DNA of 64,000 nucleotides from contig OY979717.1 of NCBI GenBank assembly GCA_963855995.1, positions 37,776,180 to 37,840,179 on the forward strand. Reading direction: 5' to 3'. The notes under the pieces are model-generated. The model was given only the letters and a program-made list of their open reading frames with translations. It was not told where the DNA came from and ran no database searches. How positions within the stretch are numbered: position 1 is the first letter of the stretch; the number at the start of each line of letters is the position of its first letter. Source of the stretch: Muricea muricata. Lineage: Eukaryota; Cnidaria; Anthozoa; Malacalcyonacea; Plexauridae. Below are positions 30,883 through 40,588 of this stretch, piece by piece. Made by a program: the position numbers and the translations under genes.

Positions 30883-32465
30883 CGCGTGCAATGCGGTCTA
30901 AGAAGAGGCAGCACACAAAATCAAATAGTTCTACACCAGAGAAACCACCTGAAAAGGTTAAAAAAACTACTGTAAGGCGTAAAGACATTTCTAAGTCACG
31001 AAAAGTCCTGTTTGAAGAAACATCTACCCAAAATGAACCAGATGTGTCGGTGAGTATGTACAATTTTAATATTACCATCGCTATATACTACTATCATTCT
31101 TTGTTTTTATGTTGATAATAATTATTTTTGTTATGCAGACAAATATGTCAAATCGAGGTCAGAATCTGAATTAGCTGCTATGGTTCAGTATATTGCACTC
31201 TACCTAGTCACTCAGGCAACAGCATGGCCAACACACAAAAATACAAAATTCTGGAAAGGATGTGCTAAAGCTGTTGCAGAGACATCGGGGTTAAATAAAA
31301 GAGCTGGTAAATATATATGCTTGCATCTATTGTTGCTGCAAGTATATGTAACTGTAATTTAGCAAATCTACTGTGTTGCTGCATGTGAATAGACCATGAA
31401 CTAAATAACTCTTCCAAAAGATTTTGGCAGTACTATAGGACAATGGATTTCAAATAAAAGTTGATTTAATTGACAATTCCTCATTGGTTTTTGGATACAC
31501 CCCTTGACCTTAGTGCCATTAAATCTGTTCTTGCTATGAACATAAGCATGCATTGCCCTGTACTCTGAGACACACATTTTCTCCAAAACATTGCTGTAAA
31601 AAATGCATATTTATACCTTGTGCGACTGAGTTAAAGGCCCTATGCATCGAAATTTCACGCCACTTTTGTATTGTACCAACATCAAGAACATTCCAAATGA
31701 TGTAATAAAATATTTTTATAACTATCTTAACTTTTTCTAACGTGCAGATGTTGAGCAATGTTTGATATGCAAATTAAAATCACTGTGATGTCACATTGCA
31801 TAATGAGAAACTGCAAAACCTCAAGAACATAGAATGTTCTACATCAAATGGCATAGACATATACAGGTATGTTTGTGTCAACATACTGGAAACACTATTA
31901 TATTGCATTTTGATAAATTGAATTGATTGGGCATCTTGCAACATTAATTTGCAGTTACACATTATGCATTGTGACATCACAGTGATGTCAATTTGCATAT
32001 TAAACACATGTCTATATCTACACAAGAAAGCAAGTTATGAAAGTTTAGGAAGATGTTTTATTAGGTCATTTAGAAAATTCTCTATGCTGCTATAATAAAA
32101 AAGTCACGAAAAATTTCGATGCATAAGGCCTTAAACTGGCAATAACTTAGGTCTTTTTCAAACCATCGTATAATTAAACTATGCTATTATTTTTTTTAGG
32201 AAATGCCTATTGTCACAAAATGTTCAATTTCTTTTGCAAAAATTTTAAGAGTGTAGATGATGCTGAAAGGCATTTCAACATAAAATATTTCGATAATTTC
32301 CCTTTGGTTGTGGATGGTGCACCTGCAACACCTAAATCAGGAACAGGTCCTGCATTGTCAACGTCAGTAAAGCTTTCCCCAATATTTGAATACAGCCTCA
32401 CTACTGAAAATATTATTGCTTCAGACACTGTTGGTCAGGCAACAAAATCAATTATCTCTTTATAG
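30883..32465 (+). pseudogene. Unnamed multi-exon gene, 5' part (three exons)
   Basis: Exon A follows TTTTTACAG at 30882, starts at ATG 30891 (MRSKKRQHTKSN, basic, Ser/Lys-rich) and ends at 31053 before GTATGT. Exon B, 31139-31306, follows TTATGCAG and encodes SELAAMVQYIALYLVTQAT and WPTHKNTKFWKGCAKAV. Exon C starts at 32200 after a long T tract plus AG and encodes KMFNFFCKNFKSVDDAERHFN. All three junctions keep phase (1/1/1), which strongly supports real splicing. A TAG created by the border of the palindromic element ends the frame at 32463-32465. I recognise the pattern (WP...FW...A, RxG.AC..K) from uncharacterised multicopy cnidarian proteins; function unknown, possibly DNA binding. Confidence 0.6.
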
Positions 32466-33023
32466 GCCGTCGTCTAATGGCCAAAAACTGTTAGTTTCGT
32501 AGCACACCTCGCTAAACTAAAAAAATACGCGTTTCTATAGATTGAAATATGCTGAATTCAAGTCCGAAAAGTTCTCACGGTTTACTCCTGCAGTTTTTTC
32601 GTAATTTCAGATCAAAATCGTAAAATTTACACGATTTTGCAATACAATTTTTGAAAACACATCAGCCACAAGTTGCAATCGGAGGACAGCCTTCTCCGAA
32701 CGCCTAACATTTTTCAAGAAAATTACACTTTATACGAGATATGGGCAGTTATAAAGAAATAAACATTAAACATCAGCATATATTGGCAAAGAGGTATAAT
32801 TGCTGTATTAAAGTAAGTATAATCCTGGTAATGTTTTGTTTTAAGTTGGACAAGAAACGTTTACACTGGACCTCCATTCTGTAATATTATTTACAGTATA
32901 TGCGCTTTTAATACTATTTTAAAACCATATGAAAGTGAAACATCAATGTATAAAGGTAAATCAATAAACTATTTTAAAATCAACTGTCTCATTGTCAGCA
33001 CTCAAGTATTTTAATACACCAAG

Positions 33024-33497
33024 GGCTGGTTGTTCAAAAGTAGACTAGCTTAACCCTGGGTTAAGGTCAGATTAAACAGAAATTTCCCAGCAGCTCGTTG
33101 GGAAGATTAGAAATATTTCTTCAGAAATCTTGTCTGGATCAATAGTAGTTTTGGTTTCTGCAGTTTTGAAAGAAAGCAACATGTACAAATACAGAAACTA
33201 AAACAGTGGGTTAAGCTTTAACCCAGGATTAGCAGTAACCCAGCTTTGAACAACTGGCCCCTGCTGGTTGTTCAAAAGCCAGTTAGCTTAACCCTGGGTT
33301 AACCTAATTGAGAAGACTTACCGAAGATTTGAAGTTAACCTAGATTTAGAAATATCCTTCAGAAATCTTCTGGATGACTGGATCAACAAGAGTTTTCTTG
33401 TATGGAGACAAAATGTATGGAGGCAAACAGTGAAATAGAGAAAACTCAAATTTTAACCCAGGATTAGTGTTAATCTAGCTGTGAACAACTGGCCCCA
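33024..33497 (+). repeat. Two tandem MITE copies with GGGGCCAGTTGTTCA ends
   Basis: Copy 1 is about 33024-33259 and copy 2 about 33261-33497. Each begins GGCTGGTTGTTCAAAAG...TTAACCCTGGGTTAA and ends TTTAACCCAGGATTAG...GAACAACTGGCCCC. The inverted ends carry the paired AACCCTGGGTTAA segments. Only one copy sits at the matching place in the right arm (about 34505-35131). Confidence 0.75.
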
Positions 33498-33556
33498 GAA
33501 TGCAATTAATCTAATCCTACTAATAGTCATCATCATCCACATCACATTCCTCAAGC

Positions 33557-34166
33557 TCAAACTTGTTTTCCAAAAACTGTGCTAAGTTCAGCAGCTAATA
33601 TGTCACTGTTTTCACAACTGTTGCATCGAAACAATTCAGTGCATTTTAGGTCAGGTTTGTAACAGGAACATCTTCTTGTTTTGCAGCCTTTTTGACATTT
33701 ACAGTGAACACATTCAAGGATGCTTTCTGGTGCAGGTTCTTGTGTTCCCCATACAATTTGCAATTGATTATCTTCCAGTTTCCAACCATATCCCACTGGT
33801 GAGAATGATGCCAAAATTGGGGTAGTTGCATGCTTGCAAATATAGGATTCAAAATTAGCTCGGAGGGTGTGTTGATGGAGGCTGTCAAAATTGGGTGGGA
33901 GTGAATCTGCAGTGCACTTACCAAGTTTAAACATTGTATAGCGTGCATAACTAATTGACTTTATCTTGCTCGTAAAGACAGCAAACATATTGCTCCAAGA
34001 GTGTAGCAATGTCATCAGGCAAGTTTTGGTCTTCTCCGAGAGTAGCAAATACCTCAGCAAAGTTCTCACTTTTTCTTGCTAATTTGAATGCACGCACTTT
34101 ACCTCTTCCAAAGAAAGACCTTGTCGAGTCGCAGCCTAGAACAAGAAAATATCTGCAAGCATGCAA
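33557..34166 (-). pseudogene. Element-C protein remnant: GCDST block and Cys-rich C-terminal module
   Basis: On the minus strand, 34166-33951 reads VLGCDSTRSFFGRGKVRAFK and EQYVCCLYEQDKVN. It is followed in another frame by LRANFESYICKH, SPVGYGWKLEDNQLQIVW and PAPESILECVHCKCQKGC, then RRCSCYKPDLKC and CNSCENS. The arrangement parallels the C-terminal half of the element-A protein (PSEWGW, CKKGC, CKC, C...C.C), so elements A and C encode the same family. The Cys-rich tail resembles CXC/tesmin motifs. The frame is broken before the tail. Confidence 0.6.
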
Positions 34167-34482
34167 CTACCCCAATTTTTTGGCATCACCCTCACCAGTG
34201 GGACATGGTTGGAAACTGGAAGATAATCAATTGCAAATTGTATGGGGAACACAAGAGCCTGCACCAGAGAGCATCCTTGAATGTGTTCACTGTAAATGTC
34301 AAAAAGGCTACAAAACAAGAAGATGCTCCTGCTACAAATCTGACCTAAAATGCACTGAATTGTGTCAGTGCAACAGTTGTGAAAACAGTGACATATTAGC
34401 TGATGAACTAATTGAACTCGAAGCACAGTTTTTGGAAAACAAGTTTAAGCTTAAGGAATGTGATGTGGATGATGACTATTAA
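34162..34482 (+). pseudogene. Mirror copy of the Cys-rich module
   Basis: The plus strand of the right arm encodes the same module (SPVGHGWKLEDNQLQIVW, PAPESILECVHCKCQKGY, RRCSCYKSDLKC) ending CDVDDDY. It exists because the element is palindromic: the two copies converge from outside on the shared centre. Differences from the left copy are few at the protein level (for example GC to GY, and LCQC against LFRC), so the inversion duplication is relatively recent. Confidence 0.65.
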
Positions 34483-34610
34483 TAGGATTAGATTAATAGC
34501 ATTCTGGGGCCAGTTGTTCACAGCTAGGTTAACACTAATCCTGGGTTAAAATTTGGGTTTTCTTTGTTTCACTGTTTGCCTCCATACATTTTGTCTCCAT
34601 ACAAGAAAAC

Positions 34611-34787
34611 CATTAATTTATAAACAGTTTGTGGAAACGCCATGTTAATTTTAATTGATTTTATTATGAATCTAAATGTGCCAAAAGCTCAGATTCATAA
34701 TAAAATCAATTAAAATTAACATGGTGTTTCCACAAATTGTTTATAAATTAATATAAAATTCACCATGCAAAGTCTAAAATTACATAT
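34611..34787. mobile_element. 177-bp foldback MITE with 8-bp duplication
   Basis: An almost perfect hairpin (ATTAATTTATAAACAGTTTGTGGAAAC...ATTATGAATCT with its complement, 34613-34751) plus a short tail. AAGAAAAC flanks it at 34603-34610 and 34788-34795. The left arm of element C lacks it, so the empty site is known. Confidence 0.85.
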
Positions 34788-34916
34788 AAGAAAACCCTTG
34801 TTGATCCAGTCATCCGGAAGATTTCTATTTGAATATTTCTAAATCTAGGTTAACTTCAAATCTTTGTTAAGTCTTCTAAATTAGGTTAACCCAGAGTTAA
34901 GCTAACCGGCTTTTGA

Positions 34917-35109
34917 CACCCGATCCTAACATTGTATCCCAGTAAAATTATTGTCCCCAATAAATTATTGGGATTGTTAAGGTTAGGGTCAGAGTTGGGG
35001 TTTGGGTCAGGGTTCATTTCATTTGCATGAAATGACAATTCCAGTAACTATTGGAATTATCAAACGTTGTAACGAGTAATTTTATTGGAATACAATGTTC
35101 GGATCGGTT
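34917..35109. mobile_element. 193-bp MITE with 8-bp duplication GCTTTTGA
   Basis: Ends CACCCGATCCTAACATTGTAT and ATACAATGTTCGGATCGGTT form an inverted repeat; GCTTTTGA flanks it at 34909-34916 and 35110-35117. It contains GGTTAGGGTCAG-type repeats and a CATTTCATTTGCATGAAATG palindrome. It is absent from the left arm of element C, so it is younger than the palindrome. Confidence 0.82.
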
Positions 35110-35701
35110 GCTTTTGAACAACCAGCCCCTGGTGTATTAAAATACTTGATTACTGAAAATGAAACAGTTGATTAAATAGAGTTTATTGGTTAACCTTTAC
35201 ACATCGATGTTTTACTTTCATATGGTTTTAAAATAGTATTAAAAGCGCATATACTGTAAATAATATTACAGAATGGAGGTCCAGTGTAAACATTTCTTGT
35301 CCAACTTAAAACAAAAAATTACCAGGATTATACTTGCTTTAATACCGCAATTATACCTCTGCCAATATACGCTGATGTTTAATGTTTATTTCTTTATAAT
35401 TGCCCATATCTCAAAATGTGCCGGAAGTGTAATTTTCTTGAACAATGTTAGGCGTTCGAAGAAGGCTGTCCTCCGATTCCAACTTGTGGCTGATGTGTTT
35501 TCAAAAATTGTATGCGAAATCGCGTAAATTTTACGATTTTGATCTCAAATTACAATAAAACTGCAGGAGTAAACCGTGGGAACTTTACGGATTTGAATTC
35601 AGCGTATTTTGATCTATAGAAACACGTATTTTTTTTTTAGTTTAGCGAGGTGTGCTACAAAAATCGATTTCTAGAGCCTTTTTGGCCATTCGACGACGGC
35701 C

Positions 35702-36391
35702 TATTATTCGGTAAATTGCCATTAATGCAACAAGAACAGTTGCTCTTGAGACTGCTACATCAGCATATGGGAATTACATCCAGTAAGAATAGTTCAGTTT
35801 TCTTGCCATATGATACCATTGAGACAATTGAAAGAGGTATGAAAAACTTAGCAGACAATGACAAGCCAAATCTTATTTATCACCTTGGAAAATGTTTGGA
35901 GCCTTGTAAAGAAGGACAAAGTACATTACCAATGGACAGTATGCTTTATGGTTTATTAAGCCTTATTATATATTTGAGTCGGTTTTCTTTGATGTACCGC
36001 GGGCTGTATATTAGATAAAGTTCTTGAATAAATAATTAGATCAAACTTGGGGAAAAATCTTGACGAATTTCAACTTAAATTGTTTAACGTCGAAAGATTC
36101 TACTAGAAAACCTCCTCAAAAATAAAATAGTTAAATACCTCAAAAGTCGGGATGTATGTCATATACAGGACGCTGCGCGTCCTCGCGGGCTGTATATGAC
36201 ATACAGCCCTCCTTCTCGGTATTTAACTCTCACATAACATTAAGTTTTCTAATGCAGAAGATGTAACCAACTTGCATCCTGAACCACACTTTGTTGACTG
36301 GGATATTAGCATGTTTTCACATTTTGGGCACAAGTGGGCTGCTCTTCAAAGAGGTCCAATGTGCTGCAAAAATCTTAAGACATTTGTTTAG
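35702..36391 (+). pseudogene. Unnamed gene, 3' part after the palindromic insertion
   Basis: Immediately after element C the frame reads LLFGKLPLMQQEQLLLRLLHQH, LPYDTIETIERGMKNLAD and NLIYHLGKCLEPCKEG, up to 36018. A separate block, HFVDWDISMFSHFGHKWAALQ (36285-36347, in the ORF ending 36391), belongs to the same family. Together with the exons at 30883-32465 this makes one gene cut by the insertion. The frames on the two sides differ by one base when element C and one TA are removed, so the gene also carries an indel. Function unknown. Confidence 0.55.
36130..36227. repeat. 98-bp hairpin
   Basis: GTTAAATACC and TGTATGTCATATACAG pair with CTGTATATGACATACA and GGTATTTAAC around a GC-rich loop (GACGCTGCGCGTCCTCGCGGG). 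A partial copy, ACCGCGGGCTGTATATTAGAT, occurs at 35997-36017. It is probably the end of an abundant MITE or a palindromic regulatory element. Confidence 0.65.
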
Positions 36392-36499
36392 AGTAAGTTC
36401 ACATTGATCAAGCAAGTTCAGTGAATGTATACTACACAATTTACAATATTTTGCTGACAATATATTTAACTGGAAAGTTATGAGGCTGGTAGTAACCTA

Positions 36500-36905
36500 C
36501 CTAGAAACAAGTTCAAGAAATAATGGTTCAGAGGTCATTCTTAGATTCACAATTTTCTTCAGGACAGGATAAAATTTCAACATGCCAACTGCTTTTTTGA
36601 ACTTTGCTTTGTGGTTTTCAGGAACACATAGTGATGGCATTCTTGAAATGCATCTTAAATTATCAAGCATCCGAATCTATATTGTTGTCCTCTGCTTTCT
36701 CAACTAGTTTCTTTGCCTTTTTAATACCAATTCCTTTTAAGGATTAGTCCTGATGGTCACAGCCACTCAAAACACACATGACCTGAAATGTTTCGTGTGT
36801 GTAACTGGACTTCTTATTAAAATTCCAAAAGATTTTTTACACTCCAAATCTACAAGATTACCACTGCCATCACAACAGAACTTGAATATTACCTACAGCC
36901 AACAA
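36500..36905 (-). pseudogene. EXO1/FEN1-like 5' nuclease fragment
   Basis: Minus-strand blocks in changing frames read CDGSGNLVDLECKKSF, then VMCVLSGCDHQD, a stop, SLKGIGIKKAKKLVEKA, then VPENHKAKFKKAVGMLKFYPV. The SGCD motif followed by the helix-two-turn-helix GIGIKKAKKLV is the hallmark of XPG-family nucleases, and the final block resembles the stretch after it in EXO1. The N-terminal XPG domain is not visible. At least one nonsense codon and two frame shifts make it a pseudogene fragment. These enzymes resect DNA in repair and recombination. Confidence 0.6.
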
Positions 36906-38599
36906 GTTACTATATTTAGTGTTATATTTAGTTTCTTTACACAACAGACTACTATAGATTCAACATTCAGTGTTTTAGCATTTAATAGAAAGGGTAGTCC
37001 AAACACTGTAATAGTTTATTTCCTTAGTGCTTTCCTGTTGACTTGGCTTTGTTGCTGGTGGAGTCAGATAGTTGCATAATATTTACCCCCCCCCCCCCAA
37101 ATTAAGATTAAGAAAAAAACCTTATTACATCCAAAAACAAGCAAATTGGAATCTTCACTTATAGCTATGTCTGCAATTCCATTAATTTGAAGGAAGGCAA
37201 TTTGAGCGTCTGCCGCAAAAGGTGCCACTATATAACTGATATGTCTTTGTCAACATAGCTATATTTAAAAATTTAAAATAAAAAAATAAATACAAGACTC
37301 ATTATAATATTGTGATGATTTGCTTAACTCCGTTGCTCATTTGCTTGGTGCAAGATGGTCAAGAGCTGCTAAAGGGACTCATCTCAAATGGTTTTTAATA
37401 TAGTAACTTTTTTTCTGTGTTTGCTAAAGCCCCCTCGATAAGCCTTTGGCTTTTGGGGAAATTGCTTGTTATTTATTCATAAAATATTGTTTAAATCATA
37501 ATATTATTCAACTGTTTTGGATATTTGTTTTTTATAAATAATGGCAGATTATTTCAGCATTATACATGGTCAGCTCCAGAGCCATTGTGGTTGATACATT
37601 TGCTCCTTGTTTCAAGAAAGGTCTGGCCTCATCCCTTCGATTTTCCCTCCAAAACTTTAAGCCGGTGCGAAGATTTTCGGCTCGTGTCCTGCGTATTTTT
37701 CATAAACGGACAATTCAAGTACTGTATGACAATTACATACGAAGAACGATTTATAACCCCGTCAACTCTAGGAAAGATTTAGTGCAAAAATTATGTAGAT
37801 ATTACCTACTTTGTCTGACTTTCGTTCACTATTTTCTCTTCTAACTTTCGCCCGTTTAGAACAACAATTGCGATGATGTTATTTTTCTCTAAAACATCTA
37901 AATATTGAGCGCAGAGCGCAATACATCTAGCAGAAGAACAAGAATACTTTCATCCTTTAAACTACCTCAACCTCGGAAAATATTTACAGCATTTAAAAAA
38001 ATTGAAGCATTGCACTTACTTTTTATAGTCTTTCCTTATTACAACATCTTCGGCAAACAAACTAGCTCTTTTGTGTAGCCAACAATATGAGTCCACAGTC
38101 GCAACTTTTCCAAAAAATTGTGATATTTGGATTATCTTTACATTTAAAAGAGGTAAAAGGCCAGTGATCCCCATTATACCACTGCTCTACCGCCCACTAC
38201 GAGAGTCTGCTCGACAATTAAAGGACACTTCCTGTTTTAATCAGCATGCTTTGCACGCTCGTGTCGCAAACCGCCTGCTTGAAAAGGAAATACTACATGG
38301 CATATATATATATATATTACCCTTGCCCGGACTGGGCAAGTACATTGTTAGCCCGACACCGACGAGTTGAACCCCTAATTCTGCTCATGACCTTTTCAAC
38401 TAGAAATCACTTCAAACTCTTCACAGAAGGGCCTCATTTAAGAGTTTTGGCGCAAAGAACGTTCATTAGCAATAATAAGGAATACATTTCTGGGTGTTGA
38501 AAAACCACCCAACTTATCTACCACATGTCCCTACTGTACCATAGTCCCTGAGCCTTTCTGCAAAGGCTTCAATAATTGTAACAATGGTTCTAGTTTGTC
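36906..38599. other. Mostly non-coding region with short unassigned ORFs
   Basis: Contains a C11 tract at about 37087-37098. Plus-strand ORFs at 37525-37844 (basic, about 90 codons) and 38071-38500 match no family I know. A short AT microsatellite lies at about 38301-38318, next to CCTTGCCCGGACTGGGCAAG (38321-38340), a small palindrome. Nothing here can be called a gene with confidence. Confidence 0.4.
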
Positions 38600-38659
38600 A
38601 AGAAGTTTCTTTATCTTTTTATTATTCACAAGTTTATAGTTCTTTCCAAGAAATGATTC

Positions 38660-39565
38660 TCTATTGTTCGTCGACTTTCGGCCTTTGAAGCGATTTGCAA
38701 TTATATGTCTGTAACATATTATAAGTAGTTTGTGTTCTTAGAATGTCCTACGTTGGTCTGCTGTCACAAAATTTACAGGGAAATGTTTGAAACCATTGCA
38801 TTCCCTTTGGCATATCTTTTCATGGTGTTCAAGACATTATAACCATATTAACAATTAGTATAATGCAAATATGTAAGACAATATGCTTTGTGTGTTGGAA
38901 AGTTAGTAACTATCTTGCAAAACTATTATCCTTTAATGTAGTAAGACAATGTACTGTAAGACAATGTACTGTAAGAAAATGTTTTAACTTTAAATTAAAT
39001 TGTGGATAAAAAGGAAAAATTATGAAAGTCTAGAGTATTTGGAAAAGATATTAATACTTGCAGAAGGGGAAAGATATTCACAGTTTTAGGAAATTAAAGA
39101 ATCATTGAATATAAGTGATACTACTTGCATAGTATATATACATTTAACATTGTCTTACAGTACATTGTCTTACTACATTAAAGGATACTAGTTTTGCAAG
39201 ATAGTTACTAACTTTCTAGCACACAGAGCATATTGTCTTACGTATTTGCATTATACTAATTGTTAATGTATTTATAATGTCTTGAACACCATGAAAAGAT
39301 ATGCCAAAAAGAATGCAATGGTTCAAACAAATTTTGTGACAGCAGACCAACGTAGGACATTCTAAGAACACAAACTATTTGGAATATGTTACAGACTTTT
39401 AACTGCAAATTGCTTCAAAGGTCGAAAGTCGGCGTGTCTGAACTAGCAAGCAACATGCAAAACAATATAGAATAGCTTTCCCCTACTGCAAGTATTGATA
39501 TCTTTTCCAAATACTCTAGACTTTCATTATTTTTCCTTTTTATCAACAATTTAATTTAAAGTTCC
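38660..39565. repeat. Interleaved inverted repeats
   Basis: Segment A (38660-38978; ACATATTATAAGTAGTTTGTG..., GTCCTACGTTGGTCTGCTGTC, ...ACAATATGCTTTGTGTG) is inverted at 39150-39435. Segment B (38985-39075; TTAAATTAAATTGT..., GAAAGTCTAGAGTATTTGGAAAAG) is inverted at 39475-39565. The order is A B A' B', not the A B B' A' of a simple palindrome. A short tandem TGTAAGACAATGTAC repeat lies at the inner edge of A. Confidence 0.75.
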
Positions 39566-39678
39566 ATTTTAACAGTTTGATTTAGGTTACAGAGATCCCA
39601 CACCTTTGACAACCAAGTAGCAAAGGTGCATAAACTTCAGATTTCGCTCATTATATACCTTTCTGAAGGCCTGCTGCT

Positions 39679-39765
39679 ATTGGCTGAAATCTGGGCAAAT
39701 CTGCCTACTTGATTGGCTAAAAAACTCGTGCGCCTGCTTGGTCCAATTTCCCAAACTGTGATTGG
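39679..39765. promoter_or_regulatory. Cluster of four CCAAT boxes
   Basis: CCAAT or its complement ATTGG occurs at 39679-39683, 39712-39716, 39743-39747 and 39761-39765, three of them as (G/T)ATTGG(C/T)T. Such spacing is seen in NF-Y-bound promoters. No clear gene follows; the nearest downstream sequence is a 72-codon ORF at 39927 and then the satellite array. Function is inferred from motifs alone. Confidence 0.35.
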
Positions 39766-40112
39766 TTGAAAATTTGATCCTCTATTCCCTTTAAGCTCTA
39801 AAATACCTAAAAAATTTCAAAAATACTCCCATTTTTGTGCCTAAATCTCCAAAATAAAACATTTACGATCAAGCATATGCAAAACTCAGCAATCACGAGT
39901 AGTAATATAAATTTTTCGCGAAGAAAATGAGTGAATTGTACACTAAATTTCACCCCCAAAAACGTACGAACCTTTGCGCAAATACAATCGCTTTTGCCCT
40001 TTATTTGAAAGAAATATCTGTTAAAGGTGCACAAACTACCGACGAAATTCTTTCTCACAGTCATATGATTTCAGTAATATATAAAATCGGGCCACAAAGG
40101 GAACAAATCTCT
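39766..40112. other. Spacer upstream of the satellite array
   Basis: Contains an unassigned plus-strand ORF (39927-40145; MSELYTKFHPQKRTNLCANT...) with no recognisable domain. It runs into the satellite boundary sequence. Confidence 0.35.
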
Positions 40113-40588
40113 CATATTTACACCATAAATGGTCGAGAAATTTGAAAAATGGCAGCCATTTTGTATTTTCAAAATCTCAAATAGAGCATCTACGGACATG
40201 TTTTGCATATCAAAAGCTTCCTCTCGGTGAGAGCAATCTTTTCATATAATTTTTGTTGCAGTACAACACACACAACTGAAAATGCAAGGAAAAATAGGTC
40301 ACTTTTTGCCATATTGGGAGATGTAAAAATGTCATCACTCTTCATATTGTGAGACAAGCGAATACACAATCTACACACATGTTCTGCATATTAAAAGCTT
40401 CCTCTCTGTGAGAGCAATCTTTTCATATAATTTCTGTTGCAGTACAAAACACACAACTGAAAATGCAAGGCAAAATAGGTCACTTTTTGCCATATTGGGA
40501 GATGTAAAAATGTCATCACTCTTCATATTGTGAGACAAGCGAATACACAATCTACACACATGTTCTGCATATTAAAAGCTTCCTCTCT

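Larger units (their letters stand above)
32465..35701. mobile_element. Near-palindromic element C (3.2 kb) with TA duplication
   Basis: The ends GGCCGTCGTC and GACGACGGCC are flanked by TA (32463-32464 and 35702-35703). Almost the whole element is an inverted repeat: the left arm, 32465-about 33840, pairs with the right arm, about 34155-35701, around a ~300-base unique centre. The arms contain copies of one MITE family (two on the left, one on the right) and the right arm has two further MITEs. Coding remnants related to element A lie around the centre. It interrupts the exon sequence of the unnamed gene on both sides, which identifies it as an insertion. Confidence 0.8.

Noticed and set aside
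37525..38500. Several 75-100 codon plus-strand ORFs
   Set aside because: No domain, no splice context and no similarity to families I recognise; left as non-coding.
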